In this document: positions 10,091 through 18,872 of the stretch, piece after piece
Position numbering within the stretch: the stretch's first letter is position 1
How the letters are laid out: every line of letters starts with the position of its first letter
Assembly: GCF_017377855.1 (NCBI RefSeq)
Contig: NZ_JAFREP010000013.1
Coordinates: forward strand, 124,001-188,000
Origin: Acanthopleuribacter pedis
GTDB taxonomy: Bacteria > Acidobacteriota > Holophagae > Acanthopleuribacterales > Acanthopleuribacteraceae
Reading direction: 5' to 3'
DNA: 64,000 nucleotides
Made by a program: the position numbers and the translations under genes
The notes under the pieces: model-generated
The model's database searches: none
What the model was told of the DNA's origin: nothing
Seen by the model: the letters and a program-made list of their open reading frames with translations, nothing else

Positions 10091-13081
10091 TTACAGGCGG
10101 ACCAACGCCTCAATCGTCACGGATACCGCACCCATCTCATCACAAACGGTACCCTGTACGAGGTAAGCATGGGCGCGGTCCAGCAAGGGCGCGTATTGGG
10201 CGTAAGCACGCGGAAACAACACGGTTTCAAATACGTCGCTCTCATCCTCAAAGGTTAGAAAACTCATGGCCTCGTCCTCTTTGGTTGTTACCGTTTTGCC
10301 CGTAATCAACCAACCGGCCAAACACACCTTGCGCCCCACGTATCCCGCGATATCGGCCGCGCGGATACGCGCCACCTTGGCAAGCACTTCTTTATATAGA
10401 TGGAGCGGATGGAGCGACACCAAAAACCCAAGTAACCGACGCTCCAACGCCAGCTTGGTGGCCGCCGGATAATCTTCCATTTCCGGCAACTCCTCGGCGC
10501 GCACCGGCGCATCCCACAAGTCCTCGTGCTGACGCTGATGGCAGGCAAACCAGTGCAAGGCGCGCCAGATCAGCGTCGGTCGGTTGCGTTCCGGCTCCAA
10601 GACATCAAAGCAACCGGCCAGGATCAGACGTTTGCACGCCTCCAACGGCGGACGTACCCGCTGTAAAAAGTCGTTCAAGTCCACATAAGGACCGTCCTGA
10701 CGGACGGCGACAATCCGTTCGCGCAAGGCTTGCGGGATACCTTTGATTTGCATGAACCCGATGCGAATCGTACCGCGGTATCCGTGGTACGCCACCCGAC
10801 TGCCGTTGATTTCCGGCGGCACCACGGTCAGCCCTAAACGACGCGCGTGGGACAGATACGCGTACGCGGAGTAGAACCCGCCCTGATTGGAAATCACGGC
10901 CGCCATGAATTCGGCCGGATAATGGAACTTCAGAAATGCGGACTTGAAACTCACCATCGCGTACGACGCCGAGTGCGGTTTGCAAAAGGAGTAACCGGCA
11001 AACGACATCATCATCTGCCAAATCGTATCGGCCCGCGCCTGATCCAAACCGTGCTTGATACAACCGGCGACAAACTTCTCACGGTAATCGGCCAACACCT
11101 TCTGCTTGTGTTTTTTGCTGATGATCTTGCGCAATACGTCGCCTTCCGCGGCGCTAAAACCGGCCACGGCCATCGCGGTCCGCGTCACATCCTCCTGGTA
11201 GATCATCAAACCGTGGCTCTCATCAAGCGTCGCCTCAAAATCGGGATGGATCGGCCGCCAGTTGGGCTTGCGGTCGGGCCGTCGCCGGCCCTGCTCATCG
11301 CACATCCAGCGGTGCCGCTTGATCCATTCGCCGGTCACCTTGTTGGCGGCGGGTCGGATAATAGAGGAAACGGCCACCAAGGTCTCAAAATCGCCCATGC
11401 GCACTTTTTGTAACAGTTGCCGGGTCGCCGGGGACTCGACGTAGAAACAACCCATGGTGTTGCCGGACCGGATCAGTTCACTGGTTCGCGGATCGTCAAC
11501 GGGATTCAGCGAGGCATAGTCCATGTCCACGCGATAGTTCTCACGGACGGACGCCAAACAATCGCGAATCACGGCCAGCGAGCGGTTCCCCAAAAAGTCG
11601 AGCTTCACAAAACCGTAGTCCTCCACGCCGTCTTTGTCCCAAGGAACCACGTCGTAGCCAATCGGCATCGGCCGCAAGGGGCAGTGATGGGTAATCGGGT
11701 CGGGCGTAATCACCACCCCACCGCAATGCACGCTAATGTGGCGCGGGACGCCCTCTAAACGCCGCGCCAACTGCACGATTTCCGGCCAAGGATCGGCCAA
11801 ATCCAACGCCCTTTTTTTGTCGCGCGCGCGCTTGTGTTTGACCAGGTCATGACTCACTTTTTCAATCTCACGCGCATCCAAACCATAAACCTTGGCCAGC
11901 TCGCGCATCGCCGAACGGGGCTGCAGGCGGTTGTGGTTACACACCATCGCGATATGCTCACCGCCGTAGCGCTGCCACAAGTAATCGCGTACCCGGTCCC
12001 GCTCGTCCCACGCGAAGTCAATGTCGATATCCGGCGGATCAACGCGGCCGGGGTTGAGGAAGCGCTCGAAAAAGAGGTTGTGCTTGATCGGATCAACGTG
12101 GGTAATACCCAACGCGTAAGAAACAATACTCGCCGCCGCGCTGCCCCGACCACAGGTCAACGAGAAACGGCCGACCACGTCTTCAATGACCAAAAAACAG
12201 TTGGAGAACCCCTTGCGCCGGATCATGTCCAACTCGCGGTCCGCCCGTTCACAGATTTGCGGCGTCAGTTGCCCGTAACGCCGCATCAAGCCGGCGTAGG
12301 TCTTGTCGCGCAGGACTTTTTGATGATCATCAAAACGAGACGGCGGAAAAATCAACGCGCCGATGGTCGGCACATAGGTACAGGCCTCGAGAATCTCGTG
12401 CGTCGCCCGCAGCGCTTTTGGTTCGGTTTCGAAACGGGCGATCATCTCGTCCGCGCTCGCCAAATAACTCGCCGCCGGCATCACCGCGTCCGGGTCGAGC
12501 CGTGACAGCTTGCTGTTGGTATCAATCGCGCGCAAGACACGGTGCAAATGGTGGGCCTCGGGGGTCACGGTATATGCATGTGCATTCGCCACCAAGGGCA
12601 CCCCCCACCGTTCCCGACACCGACGTGCGCCCTTCAAATCTCCTGGCCACAAGTCGGCGTAAACCTCTGCTGTTGCATGTGTTTCTTCGAGAACGGCGTC
12701 GCAGTTGGTGATGACGATTAAACCCTCGTGCAAGTCGCGCAGGGCACGCGCGGGCGACCAACGCGGGTCGCGGTAGGCCTGGGTCAACATGGTACAGAGG
12801 TTGTGGTAACCCTCCCGCGTCTTCACCAGGCAGTGTGCCCACTCACCGTTGGCAACCAACTCGCAACCAACCACCGGCCGCAAGTCGTAGTCGCGGCATA
12901 CCTGCAGATGCTCTACCAAACCGTACAACCCGTTGCGGTCACTCAGGGGAAACACCTTCTGCCCGCGCGCCCGCAAGACCTTGGCCAAGCCTTCAATCGG
13001 CGCCGTCCCCCACATCAACGAGTACTGGCTATGGATGTGGATGTGCTGAAAACGCGTTCCGGCCGCCGCGCCCGTCGCCAT
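10091..13081 (-). CDS. dnaE2: Error-prone DNA polymerase III alpha subunit (DnaE2 type)
   Basis: The 996-residue C-family polymerase begins with a PHP domain (HIHSQYSLMWGTAPIEGL; about 12-210). The palm acidic motif PDIDIDF is at about 350-356. The third catalytic Asp lies in VKLDFLGNRSL (about 490). The fingers/thumb region follows, and a C-terminal OB fold (VCLAGWLITGKTVTTKEDE) begins near 900. The protein is shorter than replicative DnaE (about 1,160) and matches the DnaE2 class of translesion polymerases, which act with ImuB at the beta clamp. The ATG directly abuts the TAG of the upstream imuB-like gene, so the two are co-transcribed and probably translationally coupled. lexA lies upstream on the same strand, which points to SOS control. 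Confidence 0.92.
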   Translation of the reverse strand: MATGAAAGTRFQHIHIHSQYSLMWGTAPIEGLAKVLRARGQKVFPLSDRNGLYGLVEHLQVCRDYDLRPVVGCELVANGEWAHCLVKTREGYHNLCTMLTQAYRDPRWSPARALRDLHEGLIVITNCDAVLEETHATAEVYADLWPGDLKGARRCRERWGVPLVANAHAYTVTPEAHHLHRVLRAIDTNSKLSRLDPDAVMPAASYLASADEMIARFETEPKALRATHEILEACTYVPTIGALIFPPSRFDDHQKVLRDKTYAGLMRRYGQLTPQICERADRELDMIRRKGFSNCFLVIEDVVGRFSLTCGRGSAAASIVSYALGITHVDPIKHNLFFERFLNPGRVDPPDIDIDFAWDERDRVRDYLWQRYGGEHIAMVCNHNRLQPRSAMRELAKVYGLDAREIEKVSHDLVKHKRARDKKRALDLADPWPEIVQLARRLEGVPRHISVHCGGVVITPDPITHHCPLRPMPIGYDVVPWDKDGVEDYGFVKLDFLGNRSLAVIRDCLASVRENYRVDMDYASLNPVDDPRTSELIRSGNTMGCFYVESPATRQLLQKVRMGDFETLVAVSSIIRPAANKVTGEWIKRHRWMCDEQGRRRPDRKPNWRPIHPDFEATLDESHGLMIYQEDVTRTAMAVAGFSAAEGDVLRKIISKKHKQKVLADYREKFVAGCIKHGLDQARADTIWQMMMSFAGYSFCKPHSASYAMVSFKSAFLKFHYPAEFMAAVISNQGGFYSAYAYLSHARRLGLTVVPPEINGSRVAYHGYRGTIRIGFMQIKGIPQALRERIVAVRQDGPYVDLNDFLQRVRPPLEACKRLILAGCFDVLEPERNRPTLIWRALHWFACHQRQHEDLWDAPVRAEELPEMEDYPAATKLALERRLLGFLVSLHPLHLYKEVLAKVARIRAADIAGYVGRKVCLAGWLITGKTVTTKEDEAMSFLTFEDESDVFETVLFPRAYAQYAPLLDRAHAYLVQGTVCDEMGAVSVTIEALVRL

Positions 13082-14239
13082 CTAACCCACCTGACCAAAC
13101 AGTTCACCGCCACGCTGAATCGCATGACGCCCAAACCGTTTGCGGATTTGATCCAAATGGGGCGACACCTGTTCCGCCCCCGCCTCGGGGAACAGCGGCA
13201 ACTGGGCATGATTTTCACGGATCGCCGGACAGCTCAAACTGAGGTAACGCACCCGCAGACGCCGATCACACCAGCGCGCGTAATGGCGCAACAAAGCCTT
13301 TTGCAAACCCTGCTCCTGTCGCGTGGGATGGAAGCGGATGTGGCGACGGCGCCAAACATCATCGGTAAAACGCAAAGCGAGACGGGCCTCGCTCGTCGCC
13401 GCCGAGGCCGCCCGCAGGCGCGCGCACAAGCGTGTCACCATTTGCAGCAAGGTCGCCTTAATAACCGAATCATCGTTGGTATCCGGTTGAAAACAATACT
13501 CTTCACACAATGCATTGCGATCATGGGGCGGGGTAACCGGCCGCGGGTCCACACCAAAAGCGTGGCGGTGCAAACGCAGTCCCAGCTCGCCCGCGGCAAA
13601 ACCCATGAGGTGACGCGGCAAACGCTGGATGCGCTCAATGTTCTGTAGGTTCAACTCAAACAGCAACTTACGCACCCCCTTATCCTCCCACTCCGGCAGC
13701 GCACGACTCGACAACGGCGCTAAAAAGCCAGGCTCTTCGCCGAGCGCGACGGCGCATAGGGGTTCTTTTGCTTTTTGCACCTCTTTGGCCGCGATGGTGC
13801 TCACCAACTTATTGTGGGCGATGCCGACCGTGGCGGGCAGACGCAACGCCTCTTTCAGCCGGCGGTTCAATTTCAAGGCCGCGTTGTCCCAATTCCCATA
13901 CATGGCGCGCATCCCACTCATATCCAGGGCGAAATGCCCGTAACCCAAGGGCTCGACCACCGGGCTAAAATGCTGTACCAGCCGCGATACCTGCTGATGC
14001 GCGCGACGGTACACCGGCTCGTCTGGAACCCGCACGGCGACGCCGGGAAAGGTGCGCTGCACGTAACTCAAACTCATGCCTTTGCTGATGCCGAGTTGCT
14101 TGGCGTCCGGCGAGGCGGCGGTCACGGTCGCGCGACCATGTTCTGGTGCAATCACCAGCGGGCGCGCCCATAGCGCGGGATCGCGCAAGCGTTCGATTTG
14201 GGTAAGAAACGACTCAATGTCGACATGAAAAACAGTCAT
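13082..14239 (-). CDS. imuB: ImuB-like Y-family DNA polymerase
   Basis: ATG 14239 follows GTGAGG; a GTG one codon upstream is possible. The 385-residue product is Y-family. It has the first catalytic Asp in FHVDIESF (D7), and ALDMSGM corresponds to the SIDE motif of DinB, so D106 is kept but the Glu is Met107. A helix-hairpin-helix region lies at about 180-230, and a little-finger domain follows. QLPLF at 346-350 is a good beta-clamp-binding motif. The tail is RIRKRFG-like (LDQIRKRFGRHAIQRGG). In described mutasomes ImuB is catalytically dead and recruits DnaE2 to the clamp; this protein is only partly degenerate. Loss of the Glu suggests a structural role. It is the first gene of an imuB-dnaE2 operon with no imuA. 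Confidence 0.85.
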   Translation of the reverse strand: MTVFHVDIESFLTQIERLRDPALWARPLVIAPEHGRATVTAASPDAKQLGISKGMSLSYVQRTFPGVAVRVPDEPVYRRAHQQVSRLVQHFSPVVEPLGYGHFALDMSGMRAMYGNWDNAALKLNRRLKEALRLPATVGIAHNKLVSTIAAKEVQKAKEPLCAVALGEEPGFLAPLSSRALPEWEDKGVRKLLFELNLQNIERIQRLPRHLMGFAAGELGLRLHRHAFGVDPRPVTPPHDRNALCEEYCFQPDTNDDSVIKATLLQMVTRLCARLRAASAATSEARLALRFTDDVWRRRHIRFHPTRQEQGLQKALLRHYARWCDRRLRVRYLSLSCPAIRENHAQLPLFPEAGAEQVSPHLDQIRKRFGRHAIQRGGELFGQVG

Positions 14240-14609
14240 CACAGCCTCACGAGATGGGTTGCCTTATTTCAGGGCACACGGGGATAGAGCACGGCCGTTA
14301 CCGCACGAGACGGTCGGCGTGGGAGGGGGCAGAGGCGTGGCGTCGTCATGTGGGTAGAGCACGGCCCATGGCGCGACCGAACGCACCCACTCATGATGAT
14401 GTCGGAATTTGGTGTTCGATTTGGCACGTTGCACCAAACCGCACAGCAAACGCCGTTGCCACGTGGTTGATGGAGATGACGGTTCGCTATTCGCGAAACC
14501 GATAGAGGGTCGCGGCGGCAGAGGATCCTACGCCGCCGCGAAGGACCCTAAAAGCCGCGTTTCGTGAAACCGAAAGAGGCGTTATCTGTTTGTCGAGAAC
14601 CGCCGGGTT
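14240..14609 (-). promoter_or_regulatory. Upstream region of imuB-dnaE2 with several dyads
   Basis: 370 non-coding bases separate the lexA stop from the imuB-like start. Visible dyads are TTTGG(N9)CCAAA at 14420-14438, GGTTCGC...GCGAAACC (imperfect) at 14481-14500, and GTTTC-GT-GAAAC at 14559-14570. Any of these could be an SOS operator. GTTTCGTGAAAC resembles GTTTCGTTAAC, which lies upstream of lexA. The assignment is uncertain. Confidence 0.4.
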
Positions 14610-15239
14610 TTAGTCCTTTACACCCGGGCCCGCCGTGTTGCCTTCTTCATAACGGCGGTACAGGGAGTGGACCACCCCGCGGATTTCGAAACTGTCGCCG
14701 GGGTTGGCGTACAGCGGTTGCAAGGTTGCATTGGCGGGCTGTAAGCGAATGCGGTCACCCTCGTGGTAATACCGCTTCAGCGTTGCCTCGCCGTTAATGA
14801 CCGCCACCACGGTTTGCCCGTTGTAGGCGGTCGTGTCGCGACGGATGATGACAATGTCGTTGTCAAGAATCCCGTCTTCAATCATTGAGTCGCCCTGCAC
14901 CTCAAGCGCGTAGGCGCGCTCAGCCGGCACCTGTCCGGCAGGCACCTCAATGTACTGTTCGGTTTCAATCGCTTCCAGCGGTTGGCCGGCGGCAATGCGC
15001 CCAAACAGCGGAACCCGTACCGCTTGCGGCGGCGGCTCCACCAATTCGATGCTCCGTCGTTTGCCGGGATCGCGCACGATCAGGTCCGCCCGCTCCAGCA
15101 CCTTCAGGTTTTTCGACATCGCTTGCTGCGACATGCCGAACATCTTGCCCAACTCCTGGACCGTTGGTACCGGTTCTCCTTTTTCCAAGATCTGCTTCAG
15201 CGCTTCATAAATCGTTTTCTGCCGTTCACTTAATCGCAA
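14610..15239 (-). CDS. lexA: LexA SOS repressor
   Basis: 209 residues, the normal LexA length. The N-terminal winged helix has an ERQKTIYEALKQILEKGEPV start and a GMSQQAMSKNLKVLER recognition region. Its sequence differs from the E. coli recognition helix, so the operator is expected to differ. The self-cleavage site is A84-G85 (RIAAGQP). The catalytic Ser is S118 in GDSMIEDG and the Lys is K155 in GEATLKRY. It represses DNA-damage genes until RecA filaments trigger autocleavage. The imuB-dnaE2 operon lies immediately downstream on the same strand. A perfect inverted repeat about 105 bases upstream of the start may be its own operator. Confidence 0.93.
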   Translation of the reverse strand: MRLSERQKTIYEALKQILEKGEPVPTVQELGKMFGMSQQAMSKNLKVLERADLIVRDPGKRRSIELVEPPPQAVRVPLFGRIAAGQPLEAIETEQYIEVPAGQVPAERAYALEVQGDSMIEDGILDNDIVIIRRDTTAYNGQTVVAVINGEATLKRYYHEGDRIRLQPANATLQPLYANPGDSFEIRGVVHSLYRRYEEGNTAGPGVKD

Positions 15240-15808
15240 AGGTTCTCCTCACAATCTTCAGACTGAATCTCTTGCGGTTTCACCACCAGTTTGCAAAGCT
15301 TCGTGGTTTCGTTAACACGCAGCAACGATTAACAACGCCCTTTTCACAACCATATTAGGTTGTAAAAAAGTTGTTGTCAACGTACACATCGGCACCGCTC
15401 GGTTGTTAAGCGCCGCGTCACCGATTAAAAACGAGCCACGTCGGGGACACCCCCCTCGTCCTACGAAAAATAACCATGAGTCACGGAAACCAGCCGATAA
15501 AGTTGCCGATAAACAACTTGGCCACACGACATCACGCGACGTCGATCCCCGTGAAATGAATATTTTAAAAAAATTCGAAAGAAAAACATGCAAAAAAAGT
15601 ATGCGTTGTGGCCGGCACCGCGTTTTTCTCCGAGGATTCTTTCCGAATTTTCCCGACACCTTGCCCCGAATCAACCCTTTTTTAGGCGGGCGCCGGACCA
15701 ACGCCGCCATCATCCCGAATCACCGCACCAAACACCACCGTTCCACACCGCCATGCGCTAAAATGGCCAGGCGCCCATCGCGCCGGCTTTGAACATGGAG
15801 GTGTTTTT
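15240..15808. other. Divergent intergenic region between lexA and folC
   Basis: About 570 bases. The lexA side is AT-richer and holds the inverted repeats. The folC side ends in GGAGG seven bases before the folC ATG. Short open frames are not supported. Confidence 0.55.
15346..15363. promoter_or_regulatory. Candidate LexA operator upstream of lexA
   Basis: ACAACC-ATATTA-GGTTGT is a perfect 6-bp inverted repeat with a 6-base AT-rich centre. A second dyad, GTTG-TTGT-CAAC, lies at about 15370-15381. Position and symmetry fit an autoregulatory site, but the sequence does not match a LexA box I know, and the same word was not found upstream of imuB. Confidence 0.45.
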
Positions 15809-17125
15809 ATGGTCGTCTCCGCCGACCGGTTTTCCCCGAACCCCGAGGCCTCGGCCTTCGAACCCCAATACCTCGTGGCACTCGACGAGCTCTATCACGC
15901 CGGCTGGGCCGCCCGCAAAAAACGCCGTATCCTTCTTGTACAGGACGCAATCCGCCACTTTTGGCCCAGCGGTCACCCCACCCGCCTCATCCACATCACC
16001 GGCACCAACGGCAAAGGTTCCGTCGCCCGTTACATCGCCGCCGGTCTGCGCTTCACCGGTCACACCGGCACCTGGACCAGCCCCCATGTGTTCGACTACG
16101 CCGAACGGCTTCACATGAACGGCGAACCCGCCGCGCACGCGGATATTGCCGATATCTACCACGGCATTCTCGAGCCCTACCAACGGGAACGCATCCGCCA
16201 CCGCCCCGAGGACGCCCTCACCTTCGCCGAACAAGGTATCTTGCTTGCGCTCCACCTGTTCGCCCGCCGCACCGTCGGTTGGGCCGTCATCGAGGTCGGC
16301 AACGGCGGCCGCTATACGCCGCAAATGGCACTCGACGTCACCGCCTCGCTCCTCACCAACATCGCCGAGGACCACGCCAAAACCCTCGGCGCCCACGCCT
16401 GGCAACGCGCGCTCGAAAAAGCGGGCGTGGCCCGCAAAAACAAGCCGTTTTTCACCACCGCCGTTGAACCCAACCTATCTTATGTGGTCAAAACCGCCCG
16501 GAGCGAAGGCGCCGACGTTTTTGTCGTCAACGAAGAAGATACCGCCGCCGTGCAGCAGGTCCTCACCCGCCGCGAACCCGATTTCAAACTGCGCAACCTC
16601 GCGCTCGCTTGCCGCACCATTCAACACTTTTTTCCCGGCCTCGATTTGGCCACCCTCACCGGCAACATGACCCAGCACCTCACCGCCCGCTTCGAGGAAG
16701 TCGCCCCCAACATCATCGCCGACGTCGCCCACAACGCCGATAAGATCGCCAAACTCGCCGAGCAACTCCGCGTGCGTTACCCCGGCGAAACATTCCACTT
16801 TCTCGTCGGGCTTACCCGCTGCCGCGATCCGCGCGCGGTTTTCGCCCCGATCCTGCCGCTTGCCGAACGCCTCGTGGTCACCAACGCATCTTACGCGGGC
16901 CAATCCCCCCACGAGATCGCCAAGCAACTCAGCCGGGAAACAACCAACGTAACCGTTATTGAGGAACCCGCCCAGGCCCTCGCCCACGAACGAGAAAACC
17001 TACCGGAAGGCCGCCGCCTGGTGCTCACCGGCTCCGCGTACATGATCGACCAAGCCCTCAATCAAAACCCCTACCTCAAGGTGCTTAACGCAACCTTCGG
17101 GCGGCGCAACAAAACCGATGTCTAA
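15809..17125 (+). CDS. folC: Folylpolyglutamate synthase-like Mur ligase
   Basis: ATG 15809 is preceded by GGAGG. The 438-residue product has the Mur-ligase ATP-binding loop ITGTNGKGS (about 63-71), then WTSPHVFDYAERLHMNG, typical of FolC (SPHL...ER). GNGGRYTPQ replaces the usual GLGGRLDATN, EDHAKTLG replaces EHxxxLG, and DVAHNADKI replaces DGAHNP. These changes retain the fold but make this a diverged member. FolC adds glutamate to folates, and in some organisms makes dihydrofolate. The gene stands alone, without accD or other folate genes nearby. Its stop lies only 9 bases from the stop of the convergent SMP-30-like gene. Confidence 0.8.
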   Translation: MVVSADRFSPNPEASAFEPQYLVALDELYHAGWAARKKRRILLVQDAIRHFWPSGHPTRLIHITGTNGKGSVARYIAAGLRFTGHTGTWTSPHVFDYAERLHMNGEPAAHADIADIYHGILEPYQRERIRHRPEDALTFAEQGILLALHLFARRTVGWAVIEVGNGGRYTPQMALDVTASLLTNIAEDHAKTLGAHAWQRALEKAGVARKNKPFFTTAVEPNLSYVVKTARSEGADVFVVNEEDTAAVQQVLTRREPDFKLRNLALACRTIQHFFPGLDLATLTGNMTQHLTARFEEVAPNIIADVAHNADKIAKLAEQLRVRYPGETFHFLVGLTRCRDPRAVFAPILPLAERLVVTNASYAGQSPHEIAKQLSRETTNVTVIEEPAQALAHERENLPEGRRLVLTGSAYMIDQALNQNPYLKVLNATFGRRNKTDV

Positions 17126-17134
17126 ACCGTTGCG

Positions 17135-18073
17135 CTAACGCGCCGCACAGGCCCCACCGCGATCACCGCAACGAACATGGGGTACCTCCACCAGACGGCG
17201 ATCCGCATCATGCACGGTTAACCCACCGCCCTCCGTCACGTACAGCGAACACCCGCGGAACCCCGTCCCACGCCCAAAAGCCACCGAGGTCGGATTCTTC
17301 AAACCGGCGGCCACCTCAACCGGCCCCGCCGCCTCTCCCGTCAGGGGAACAGCCACCACCCGGCCTTTGGCGAAATCGGTCCCGTACAACCAGCCACGCT
17401 CGCTGTCGACCACCATGTCATCGAGCCATTCGGCATCGCGCGGCTTTAATAAGTGATGCGTCCGCACACGCCGCGCCGTGGCCAGGTCGAAAACCTGAAT
17501 GGCACCGGTCGCCCACTCGCCCACGTAGAGGTGTTGCTTCGCCACATCCAACGCAAGCCCATTGGCGTAAGTTAGCTTTTCAGCGAAAACATCTACCGAA
17601 CCTCGTTCAATATCGACGCGATAAACAACGCCGTCTTCCGGCAAAAAGCTGCGTGCACTGGATATGTAGGCAAAACGGTCGTGGACAACCAGCCCGTTTC
17701 CGCTCGACGGCAAGCTCGCGATAATTCGGTAGATCGAAGGCAATTCGGCACGAAACGCCACCAGATAGTTGCGTGCGAGCCAACGACCTTCCCGTCGCAC
17801 CACCACCGCCAACACCTCGTCGCGCGCCTCGTCGACGGCCAAACCCATCACCGCCTGAAAATCACTTTGAACCAGTTCCATGTGATAGCGATTCTCACCA
17901 CCTTCAAACAGGCGCCACACTTCACCGTGCGTGCTGTCGGAAAAAAACAAGTTCCCACGGCCGTCGAAGCACTGGTTCTCCAACCAAGCAAAACCCTCGG
18001 CAACCGTTCCGTCCGCGGCAGGTGCCGTCGCACCAACCATGAGCAACCCTAGTAACAGCGTCGTCCGTACCAT
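17135..18073 (-). CDS. Secreted SMP-30/gluconolactonase-like beta-propeller protein
   Basis: 312 residues begin with the signal peptide MVRTTLLLGLLMVGATAPA. The rest is a six-bladed-propeller pattern with NGLALD, DDMVVDSERGWLYGTDF and NPTSVAFG motifs, as in SMP-30, gluconolactonase and strictosidine-synthase-like proteins. Possible metal ligands are the Glu near the mature N-terminus (EGFAWLENQCFD), N in YANGLALD and D in WLDDMVVD. The real substrate is unknown; a lactonase or a binding propeller are both possible. Convergent with folC. Confidence 0.75.
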   Translation of the reverse strand: MVRTTLLLGLLMVGATAPAADGTVAEGFAWLENQCFDGRGNLFFSDSTHGEVWRLFEGGENRYHMELVQSDFQAVMGLAVDEARDEVLAVVVRREGRWLARNYLVAFRAELPSIYRIIASLPSSGNGLVVHDRFAYISSARSFLPEDGVVYRVDIERGSVDVFAEKLTYANGLALDVAKQHLYVGEWATGAIQVFDLATARRVRTHHLLKPRDAEWLDDMVVDSERGWLYGTDFAKGRVVAVPLTGEAAGPVEVAAGLKNPTSVAFGRGTGFRGCSLYVTEGGGLTVHDADRRLVEVPHVRCGDRGGACAAR

Positions 18074-18872
18074 CGCGCGCTCTCCTACCCTTTCACAGAA
18101 ACACCCGTCTCAAAACCATAACTCTCTATCTCGGGCCTCGTTACTCGCGAAAAAAGGAGCAACCACGATAAATCAAACGAACCCTTGCCCCATTCTAAGT
18201 CAATTACGCTCAAAAATTCAGCCTTTCTTTTGTTTTCATTGACGAGCAACACCTTTTCTTTCAAGAACACACTTACCTAACAAAACAACGCGGCAAGTTT
18301 TCACAATCCGCATTGCCTTTCCCTTAATTGAGATTTAATCCATAGACCTTTATGTAAAAGAGCCCGGGGAACCAAAAGGTGCACCCATTTGGCGTAAATC
18401 AACGAGGAATGAGCGGAACGCCACCTTTACTTGCACTTGGCGCAACCAAGGCCGTCCCGCATCAACCAACAGGAACACCCACCGTCGGGCGGCATCCCCC
18501 CCGTCCTCGCATCGGTGGGCCGGTCGGGCCTCAACCGGTAACCACCTCTCGTCAAAGCCCTCAACCGGGAAAATCCCTCGCCGTTCGCGCCCGGCTCAGG
18601 TAGAATTTAACCGTGTGTCTCGGCAAAGCCGGACTCTTTGCACGAACCCGCATTGCTCACCAAGCACTCAGCTAAGGAACCGAAGCAGCTTTATCTAGGC
18701 CCTCCGGTCCATGAGGATTGCGGTACCTCCTCGGCAAACCACTAAAAATAGTGCATTTAGTCTCCACCGCCCGCGTTTTGGCCACAATCCGCGTCCGGCC
18801 CTGTCACCACCGGGACGCGGTCGACGCGCGAAAAAACCGATTTTGATTCAGTCCCACGTTCAAGGACCGTTT
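18074..18872. other. Divergent intergenic region before the histidine kinase
   Basis: About 800 bases. The half next to the SMP-30-like gene is AT-rich (18100-18360). A small hairpin GCAAAG(N7)CTTTGC lies at 18623-18641. The open frame from 18711 runs into the kinase, but its first 54 residues look non-coding. No known RNA family was recognised. Confidence 0.45.

Noticed and set aside
18711..18872. N-terminal extension of the histidine kinase from ATG 18711
   Set aside because: The 54 residues are Pro/Arg-rich without structure. A ribosome binding site and the FHA first strand coincide at 18873.
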